From the NCBI GenBank assembly GCA_002369195.1, contig DFEW01000029.1:6897-12855 (forward strand): a stretch of 5,959 nucleotides of DNA, written 5' to 3'. Every line of letters starts with the position of its first letter. Position 1 is the stretch's first letter. This DNA comes from Christensenella sp. UBA3792 (lineage in GTDB: Bacteria > Bacillota > Clostridia > Christensenellales > CAG-138). A program made the position numbers and the translations under genes. The notes beneath the pieces are model-generated. The model was not told the DNA's origin, searched no databases, and saw only the letters and a program-made list of their open reading frames with translations. Below, in pieces: positions 1 through 4,709 of this stretch.

Positions 1-1923
1 GGCAACTTCCCCGGCGTGACCGTCGACCGCAAGGGCGGCGCGATCAAGGGACATCCGGACACCGAAATCACCGACCTGCCGGGCATTTACTCGCTCTCGC
101 CGTACTCCGACGAGGAGCGCGTGTCCCGCCGGTTCATCCTGTCCGAAAAGCCGACCGGCATCATCAACATCGCCGATGCGACGAACATCGAACGCAATCT
201 GTATCTGACGCTGCAGCTCATGGAGCTGAACGTGCCGATGGTGCTTGCGCTGAACATGATGGACGAGGTGCGCGGCAACGGCGGTTCGATCCGCATCAAC
301 GAAATGGAGTCGCTGCTCGGCATTCCGGTCATTCCGATTTCCGCGGCCAAGAACGAGGGCGTCGACGAACTCGTCAGCCACGCGCTGCACGTCGCGCAGT
401 ATCAGGAACGCCCGAGCCGCACCGACTTTTGCGACAAGGACGCAAACGGCGGCGCAGTACACCGCTGTCTGCACGGCATCATGCACCTCATCGAGGACCA
501 CGCGGCGGCAGCGGGCATTCCGGTGCGCTTTGCCGCGAGCAAGCTCGTCGAGGGCGATCCGTACGTCGAAGAAGCGCTGAAGCTGTCCGAAAACGAGCAC
601 GACATGGTCGAGCACATCATCTGTCAGATGGAGGAGGAACGCGGGCTGGACCGCGCCGCCGCCATCGCGGACATGCGCTTTTCGTTCATTCAAAAGCTGT
701 GCGACGCCTGCGTCGTCAAGCCGCGCGAAAGCCGCGAGCATGTGCGCAGCGCGCGCATTGACAAAGTCCTGACCGGCAAGTGGACCGCGATCCCCGCGTT
801 CATCGGGATCATGGGTCTCGTGTTCTTTTTGACCTTTCATGTGATCGGCAAGGTGCTGCAGGACCTTCTGGCAAGCGGGATCGACTCGCTGACCGTTCTG
901 GTCGACAACGCGCTGACGCAATGGAACATCAACGCGGCGCTGCATTCGCTGATCGTCAAGGGCGTGTTCGCCGGCATCGGCAGCGTGCTGAGCTTTCTGC
1001 CGATCATTCTGGTGCTGTTCTTCTTCCTGTCCATGCTCGAGGACAGCGGCTATATGGCGCGCGTGGCGTTCGTGATGGATAAGCTTCTGCGGCGCATCGG
1101 GCTTTCGGGGCGGAGCATCGTGCCGATGCTGATCGGCTTCGGCTGCACGGTGCCGGGCGTCATGGCAAGCCGCACCCTGCCGAGCGCGCGCGACCGCAAG
1201 ATGACGATCCTGCTCACGCCGTTCATGAGCTGTTCGGCGAAGCTGCCGATCTACGGATTCTTCGCCGCGGCGTTCTTCCCGAAGATCGCGGCGCTCGTGA
1301 TGATCGGGCTGTACGTGTTCGGCATTCTCGTCGGCATTCTCTTCGCGCTGCTCTCAAAAAGCACGCTCTTTAAGGGCGAAGCGGTGCCGTTTGTGATGGA
1401 GCTTCCCAACTACCGCCTGCCCGGCGTGAAAAACGTGCTGCGGCTGCTGTGGGACAAGGCGAAGGACTTCCTCGAACGCGCGTTTACGATCATCCTGATC
1501 GCGACGGTCGTGATCTGGTTTTTGCAGACGTTCGATTTCAAGCTCAACATCGTGCAGAATCAGCAGGATTCGATCCTCGCCGTGGTCGCGGGCGCGATCG
1601 CCCCGATCTTCAAGCCGCTCGGCTTCGGCGACTGGCGCATGTCGACCGCGCTGATCGGCGGGTTCCTCGCCAAGGAAAGCGTCGTCGCCACCGTCAACGT
1701 GCTGTTCCCGAACGAAGCGGCGCTGTCCGCCGTGCTGACGCAGATCGGCGCGCTGTCGTTTCTCGTGTTCTGCCTGCTGTATACGCCCTGCGTGGCGGCG
1801 ATCGCCTCGATCCGCCGCGAGCTCGGCAGGGGCTGGGCGGCGCTCGTCGTGCTGCTGCAATGCGCGATCGCGTACATCGCGGCGTTTCTCGTCCACTTCA
1901 TCGGCTCGGGGTTCCGGCTGTGA
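1..1923 (+). CDS. feoB: Ferrous iron transport protein B (FeoB), 5'-truncated by the window edge
   Basis: FeoB imports Fe2+ across the cytoplasmic membrane using a cytosolic G-protein domain fused to a polytopic membrane domain. The frame is open from base 1, so the 640 residues seen are the C-terminal part; the P-loop (G1) and true start lie upstream. The first residues, GNFPGVTV, match the family segment just after G1, with T7 as the G2 Thr. G3 is DLPG (25-28), G4 NMMD (85-88) and G5 SAAK (114-117). A helical GDI-like region follows, and the membrane domain begins near residue 262. Strongly conserved FeoB segments are GYMARVAFVMD (from 350), GFGCTVPG with C382, CSAKLPIYG, AKES (557-560) and the TPCVA motif with C597, followed by an RREL segment. 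No frameshift or missing hallmark is seen. With about 30 missing residues the protein would be about 670 aa, shorter than the 773 aa of E. coli but normal for compact clostridial FeoB. A feoA could lie upstream but cannot be seen. Confidence 0.97.
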   Translation, partial: GNFPGVTVDRKGGAIKGHPDTEITDLPGIYSLSPYSDEERVSRRFILSEKPTGIINIADATNIERNLYLTLQLMELNVPMVLALNMMDEVRGNGGSIRINEMESLLGIPVIPISAAKNEGVDELVSHALHVAQYQERPSRTDFCDKDANGGAVHRCLHGIMHLIEDHAAAAGIPVRFAASKLVEGDPYVEEALKLSENEHDMVEHIICQMEEERGLDRAAAIADMRFSFIQKLCDACVVKPRESREHVRSARIDKVLTGKWTAIPAFIGIMGLVFFLTFHVIGKVLQDLLASGIDSLTVLVDNALTQWNINAALHSLIVKGVFAGIGSVLSFLPIILVLFFFLSMLEDSGYMARVAFVMDKLLRRIGLSGRSIVPMLIGFGCTVPGVMASRTLPSARDRKMTILLTPFMSCSAKLPIYGFFAAAFFPKIAALVMIGLYVFGILVGILFALLSKSTLFKGEAVPFVMELPNYRLPGVKNVLRLLWDKAKDFLERAFTIILIATVVIWFLQTFDFKLNIVQNQQDSILAVVAGAIAPIFKPLGFGDWRMSTALIGGFLAKESVVATVNVLFPNEAALSAVLTQIGALSFLVFCLLYTPCVAAIASIRRELGRGWAALVVLLQCAIAYIAAFLVHFIGSGFRL

Positions 1924-2084
1924 GCGGGCGCGACTGGATCGTGCTCGGCGCCGTGCTTGCGCTCGTCGGCGCCGCGCTGTTCTTTGCGCTGAGAAAGCGC
2001 AGGAAGGGCGGCTGCTGCGGCGACTGTTCGTGCTGCGGTGCGGCGTGTCGACAAAAAAATGCTGACAAATCGCAAGATTCGTGA
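1920..2084 (+). CDS. FeoB-associated Cys-rich membrane protein
   Basis: This 54-residue protein starts at a GTG that overlaps the feoB stop codon (GTGA, 1920-1923), the usual arrangement for translational coupling; only a weak G-run at 1908-1911 could act as ribosome binding site. One hydrophobic helix (about residues 6-24) is followed by a basic stretch RKRRK (25-29) and then a Cys-rich tail with six cysteines (C32, C33, C36, C38, C39, C43), ending in a polar, lysine-containing tail. The basic stretch just after the helix suggests that the Cys tail is cytoplasmic. Length, topology, Cys pattern and position directly after feoB all match the FeoB-associated Cys-rich family (Pfam FeoB_associated). 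Members are thought to assist FeoB, perhaps by handing on or sensing iron, but the exact role is not established. The identification rests mainly on context and the GGCCGDC-type motif. Its 3' end overlaps the promoter of the next operon. Confidence 0.87.
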   Translation: MSGRDWIVLGAVLALVGAALFFALRKRRKGGCCGDCSCCGAACRQKNADKSQDS

Positions 2085-2090
2085 TATACT
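2062..2090 (+). promoter_or_regulatory. Sigma-A-type promoter with extended -10, upstream of cdsA
   Basis: A -35 box CTGACA (2062-2067, five of six matches to TTGACA) and a -10 box TATACT (2085-2090, five of six to TATAAT) are separated by exactly 17 bases. A TG dinucleotide one base before the -10 (2082-2083) makes it an extended -10. An A-run at 2052-2058 lies just upstream. The predicted start site is near 2097, giving a leader of about 30 bases before the cdsA ATG. The TGA stop of the Cys-rich ORF (2082-2084) is itself part of the extended -10. No terminator is seen between feoB and this promoter, so read-through from the iron operon is possible. This is a sequence prediction only. Confidence 0.8.
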
Positions 2091-2115
2091 TATTGGGTTA
2101 GCTATTCAGGGAAAC

Positions 2116-2121
2116 AGGAGG
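2116..2121 (+). promoter_or_regulatory. Ribosome binding site of cdsA
   Basis: A perfect AGGAGG lies five bases before the ATG at 2127. It fixes that ATG as the start and suggests strong initiation for the first gene of the operon. Confidence 0.85.
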
Positions 2122-2126
2122 GCGCC

Positions 2127-2942
2127 ATGAAACAGGGCGGAACGCGCGTGCGCTTCATAACGGGGATCATCATCGTCTCCGTGCTTGCGCTCGCCATCTG
2201 GCTCGGTCCGGTCGCGCGCATCCTGTTTTTCTATACCCTGATCTTCTACGGCGCACGGGAGATGTCCGACGCGCTGAACCGGCTCGGCTTCCGTTCCACG
2301 CCGTGGATCGCGCGCATCCTGTCCGCGATTCTCGCCGCGCTGTTTTTGCTGCGCAACGAAACGGTGTTTCTGCTCTCCGCCGTGTCGATCGTGCTGATCG
2401 TCTCGATGGTGATCGGGCTGTTCCGCGGCTGGCGCGTCGCCGACCTCGCCGCGTCGCTCGCGATCTGCTTCTATCCGTGCGCGCTGTACCTCGGATTCTG
2501 CTACCTTGCCGTGGAGCCGGATGAAATCTTTTACCCCGTCGTGTTCACGACCCTGTTTGCGACCTCGTTCTGCGACGCGTTCGCGTACTTCTTCGGGCGC
2601 TGGTTCGGCCGTCACAAGCTCTGGCCGTCGATCAGTCCGAACAAGACGATCGAGGGCTCCGTATCCGGCACCGTGCTCGGCACCTTGAGCGGCGTGCTGA
2701 TCTGGCTGATCCTGCGCTCGTACACGAACGTTCCGCTGTACGTGTATCTGATCGCCTCGTTCTTCTGCACGCTCGCCGCACAGCTCGGCGATCTGTGCGC
2801 GTCCGCAATCAAGCGGCAGGCGGGCATCAAGGACTATTCGAACCTGTTCCCCGGACACGGCGGCGCGATCGACCGGCTCGACAGCTTCAGCTTCGCCATG
2901 CCGACCGCTTTCTTCATTCTTGCGCTGTTCCGCACGTTTTAG
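2127..2942 (+). CDS. cdsA: Phosphatidate cytidylyltransferase (CDP-diacylglycerol synthase), CdsA family
   Basis: CdsA condenses CTP and phosphatidic acid into CDP-diacylglycerol, the precursor of phosphatidylglycerol, cardiolipin and other phospholipids, in the cytoplasmic membrane. The 271-residue length is normal (E. coli 285), with about seven to eight hydrophobic segments. Family motifs are clear: [13 protein letters not shown] (149-161, D150), SPNKT..EG (170-177) and QLGD (219-222, metal-binding Asp). The C-terminal CdsA signature runs from S226 to D252, with K229-R230, K235-D236, PGHGG (242-246) and DRLD (249-252). One signature position usually filled by a bulky hydrophobic residue is Ala here (A247); all acidic and basic catalytic positions are kept, so activity is expected. 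The ATG has a perfect ribosome binding site. It is the first gene of a four-gene operon with its own promoter. In many Bacillota cdsA lies between uppS and dxr/rseP; here neither flank shows these genes, so this could be a relocated sole copy or a paralogue. Confidence 0.93.
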   Translation: MKQGGTRVRFITGIIIVSVLALAIWLGPVARILFFYTLIFYGAREMSDALNRLGFRSTPWIARILSAILAALFLLRNETVFLLSAVSIVLIVSMVIGLFRGWRVADLAASLAICFYPCALYLGFCYLAVEPDEIFYPVVFTTLFATSFCDAFAYFFGRWFGRHKLWPSISPNKTIEGSVSGTVLGTLSGVLIWLILRSYTNVPLYVYLIASFFCTLAAQLGDLCASAIKRQAGIKDYSNLFPGHGGAIDRLDSFSFAMPTAFFILALFRTF

Positions 2943-2946
2943 GAGG
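2941..2946 (+). promoter_or_regulatory. Ribosome binding site overlapping the cdsA stop
   Basis: AGGAGG begins within the TAG stop codon of cdsA (2940-2942) and lies five bases before a GTG at 2952. It decides the GTG as start of the next gene and indicates coupled translation of the two. Confidence 0.85.
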
Positions 2947-2951
2947 TTCCC

Positions 2952-3371
2952 GTGGAGTACCGCAAATTTAACGACACCTATCTCATCCGGCTCGACCTCG
3001 GCGACGACGTAGCTGAATGCCTGCTCGCGCTCTGCGAAGAGGAGCACGTGCTGCTCGGCGAGATCTCCGGCATCGGCGCCGCCGACCATGCCGTGCTCGG
3101 CGTGTATGATTTCGCCGCCGGCGCGTACCTTACGCGCGAGTACAACGAATTCATGGAGATCACCTCGCTGCTCGGCAGCGTGACCGAACGCGACGGCAAG
3201 CCGTACCTGCACCTGCATGCGACGACCTGTACGCAGGATCACGCTGTACACGGCGGTCACGTGCTGTCGCTGCGCATCGGCGCGACCGGCGAGCTGTTCC
3301 TGCGCACCGTTTCCGGTCGTGTCGAACGCCGTCTCGACCCGAAAACAGGTCTCAACCTGTTCGGATTCTGA
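2952..3371 (+). CDS. PPC-domain (DUF296) protein
   Basis: This 139-residue soluble protein consists almost entirely of one PPC domain (plants and prokaryotes conserved, DUF296). Hallmarks are GEISGIGAADHAVLG (36-50), a central acidic/aromatic strand YNEFMEI (64-70), SLLGSVTERDGKPYLHLHA (72-90) and GGH (101-103). H87, H89 and H103 correspond to the conserved histidines that bind a metal in solved bacterial members, which form trimers. In plants the domain is joined to AT-hooks in DNA-binding proteins. No AT-hook or other DNA-binding motif is seen here, so a DNA-binding label, often given automatically to such proteins, is not supported. The biochemical role of bacterial single-domain members is unknown. 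The GTG start is chosen from the AGGAGG five bases upstream, inside the cdsA stop. The next gene starts nine bases after the stop. Fold assignment is confident, function is not. Confidence 0.88.
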   Translation: MEYRKFNDTYLIRLDLGDDVAECLLALCEEEHVLLGEISGIGAADHAVLGVYDFAAGAYLTREYNEFMEITSLLGSVTERDGKPYLHLHATTCTQDHAVHGGHVLSLRIGATGELFLRTVSGRVERRLDPKTGLNLFGF

Positions 3372-3380
3372 TCGCGCGCC

Positions 3381-3950
3381 ATGATCCCGTCCGTCATTCT
3401 CAACGCGTTTCTCTTTGCGATCAACCTCATCTGCACCGTGATCGGACTGAAACAGTTCCGTTTTGCTTCGCTGTTCCGCTATTTTACCGTGCTGTCCAAC
3501 GAACTGTGCGCGCTCTGCTCGCTCGTCGTGATCGTCGCATGGCTTTCGACCGGCACGCTGCCGCTTTGGGTGATCCTCCTAAAGTACGTCGGCACCGTCG
3601 CCGTGGCGGTCACGTTCCTCACGGTGTTTCTGATCCTCGGTCCGCTGTCCGGCGCGTGGGACAAGCTTCTGATCGGTCCCGATCTGTTCTGGCACCTCTT
3701 CTGCCCGCTGCTCGCGATCGTGTCGCTGTGCTTCTTTGAGCGCACGGACTTCGGCTTCGGCTGGGTGTTTTTGGGGCTGGTGCCCGTCATTTCATACGGC
3801 ATCTTCTACTTTTACCGTGTGGTCGCGCTGCCGGAGCCGCGCCGCATGGAGGACATTTACGGCTTCAATAAGGACGGCAGGTGGCCCGTAAGCTGTGCCA
3901 TGATGCTCGTGCTGTCCTTTGCCGCATGCGTGATCCTATGGGCGGTATGA
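3381..3950 (+). CDS. Six-helix membrane protein, Pr6Pr-like
   Basis: This 189-residue protein is predicted to be an integral membrane protein with about six helices (roughly 4-22, 41-57, 66-88, 104-119, 127-147 and 170-188). The segment FRYFTVLSN (32-40), the KYVGTVAVAVTFLTVF helix, the LGPLSG turn (86-91) and a His before a CPLLA helix (H105) resemble the Pr6Pr group of bacterial membrane proteins, distantly related to the FAR-17a/AIG1 family. That resemblance is recalled by eye and is moderate; no activity is established for bacterial members. In eukaryotes, AIG1/ADTRP relatives hydrolyse fatty-acid esters, which would fit a place beside cdsA, but that is speculation. The start ATG lies nine bases after the preceding stop and has no recognisable ribosome binding site, so translation probably depends on coupling. 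The 3' end overlaps the next gene by four bases (ATGA). Confidence 0.72.
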   Translation: MIPSVILNAFLFAINLICTVIGLKQFRFASLFRYFTVLSNELCALCSLVVIVAWLSTGTLPLWVILLKYVGTVAVAVTFLTVFLILGPLSGAWDKLLIGPDLFWHLFCPLLAIVSLCFFERTDFGFGWVFLGLVPVISYGIFYFYRVVALPEPRRMEDIYGFNKDGRWPVSCAMMLVLSFAACVILWAV

Positions 3951-4318
3951 AGAAGCATTCCAAGCTGTTCGACGTACTTCTGATCGCGGGGATCGTCGCC
4001 GCAGCCGTCGCGCTCTATTTTATGATGCCGGCGCTTTACCGCTTCGCCGCGCGCGTCACGCAGGGCGTCCAGGGTCTTTTGCTGCTGTTTGCCGTCGCCG
4101 CGCTCGTTTCCGTCCCGTTCTTTTTCTGGGGCTACCGCAAAAAACGGTTCGTATACGTTCTGCTTCTTCTGCTGTTCATCGCCCTGATGATCTGGCTCTA
4201 TTTCAACTACCGCGCGCTCGATTCATTTCTCTCCGCGCGCTTCGGTCAGCTTGCGGCGACCGTCGTCTTTCTGCTGATCATCGCCGCGGTCTGGCTCATC
4301 AGCCGGTTTTTGCTGTAA
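3947..4318 (+). CDS. Hypothetical four-helix membrane protein
   Basis: I do not recognise this gene. The chosen start is the ATG at 3947, whose ATGA overlaps the stop of the preceding gene (3948-3950). It gives 123 residues beginning MKKHSK, a short basic N terminus followed at once by hydrophobic sequence. An in-frame ATG at 3938 (three residues longer) and a GTG at 3881 are possible, but neither has a ribosome binding site. Four membrane helices are predicted, near 8-28, 43-63, 68-88 and 101-123, with a basic cytoplasmic-type loop YRKKR (63-67). The positive-inside rule would put both the N terminus and that loop inside. No catalytic motif, conserved Cys/His cluster or signal-peptidase site is visible. 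The last helix runs to the C terminus. The gene ends the operon; the terminator hairpin starts 12 bases after the stop. Codon use matches its neighbours, so it looks native and real. Confidence 0.75.
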   Translation: MKKHSKLFDVLLIAGIVAAAVALYFMMPALYRFAARVTQGVQGLLLLFAVAALVSVPFFFWGYRKKRFVYVLLLLLFIALMIWLYFNYRALDSFLSARFGQLAATVVFLLIIAAVWLISRFLL

Positions 4319-4329
4319 AACGCATATGC

Positions 4330-4361
4330 AAAAGGAGCTTCCGCGCGGAAGCTCCTTTTTT
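4330..4361. terminator. Shared, probably bidirectional intrinsic terminator
   Basis: The bases 4330-4359 form a perfect 30-base palindrome: AAAAGGAGCTTCCGC followed directly by its reverse complement. As RNA this gives a stem of about 13 pairs closed by a GCGC loop. On the plus strand a run of six T (4356-4361) follows the GC-rich part, terminating the cdsA operon. On the minus strand four T follow (4333-4330), so termination of the convergent hypA transcript is probable but weaker. The last T of the plus-strand run is also the first base of the complemented hypA stop codon (4361-4363), so the two operons are packed tail to tail without spare sequence. Confidence 0.92.
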
Positions 4362-4708
4362 CAGTCCTCGACTTCGATTTCCTTGATGATGCACTCGTTG
4401 CCCTGCACGAGCCAGGTCTCGCCGCTGCCGCAGTGCGGACAGGTGCGCCCGTACTGCACCGTGGGATAGGTCTTTTCGCAGCTGCTGCAGTACGTGACCG
4501 CCGGAATCGTTTCGATCTCGAGCGCGGCGGTGTCGAGCACCGGATGGCGCTTTTTGAAGTAATCCCAGCAATCCGTGAAGTAGTCCGTCATGATGCCGGA
4601 GACCTCGCCGACCTCGAGCGTCACGCGCGTGATCTTTTTGATCTTCTCCTGCTCCGCCGTCTCCTCAAGGGATTTCGCGAGATGCAGGATGATGCCCATC
4701 TCGTGCAT
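4361..4708 (-). CDS. hypA: HypA/HybF-type hydrogenase maturation metallochaperone
   Basis: HypA proteins bind nickel through the N-terminal Met-His-Glu and a structural zinc through two CxxC motifs, and deliver nickel, with HypB, to [NiFe] hydrogenase (in some species also to urease). The 115-residue protein has the standard length. It begins MHEMG with H2 as nickel ligand, has the conserved IKKITRVTLEVGEVSGI segment (24-39), and carries the zinc site C74-x2-C77 and C90-x2-C93. All family hallmarks are intact. The ATG at 4708-4706 is preceded by AAGGA (complement of 4714-4718) at a five-base distance, and it begins one base after the stop of the upstream oxidoreductase (TGATATG), so the two are cotranscribed. 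No hypB, other hyp gene or hydrogenase structural gene is in view. Family membership is secure; the client enzyme is unknown. Confidence 0.93.
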   Translation of the reverse strand: MHEMGIILHLAKSLEETAEQEKIKKITRVTLEVGEVSGIMTDYFTDCWDYFKKRHPVLDTAALEIETIPAVTYCSSCEKTYPTVQYGRTCPHCGSGETWLVQGNECIIKEIEVED

Positions 4709-4709
4709 A

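Noticed and set aside
1354..1896. Antisense open frame (180 codons) within feoB.
   Set aside because: It is opposite conserved FeoB membrane segments and its product is a charged low-complexity sequence with no recognisable domain.
1449..1919. Upstream extension of the Cys-rich ORF into feoB.
   Set aside because: The frame is open but the extension reads as Arg/Asp-rich shadow sequence; the GTG overlapping the feoB stop gives the family's normal short length.
2022..2060. Possible terminator after the Cys-rich gene near the A-run at 2052-2058.
   Set aside because: No stable inverted repeat precedes the run, and the run is of A rather than T on the transcribed sense strand.
2106..3260. Long open frame on the minus strand (384 codons) opposite cdsA and the PPC gene.
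   Set aside because: It lies antisense to two genes with clear family motifs and ribosome binding sites. Its product is rich in Arg, Glu, His and Asp without any domain, as expected from a shadow frame in GC-rich DNA.
3881..3946. Longer N terminus for the four-helix membrane protein.
   Set aside because: The extra residues are antithetical to a membrane protein start (Arg- and Cys-rich, shadow of the preceding gene) and no ribosome binding site precedes the GTG at 3881.
4322..4329. Palindrome GCATATGC next to the terminator.
   Set aside because: Eight bases are too short to support an operator or recombination site, and it sits between a stop codon and a terminator.
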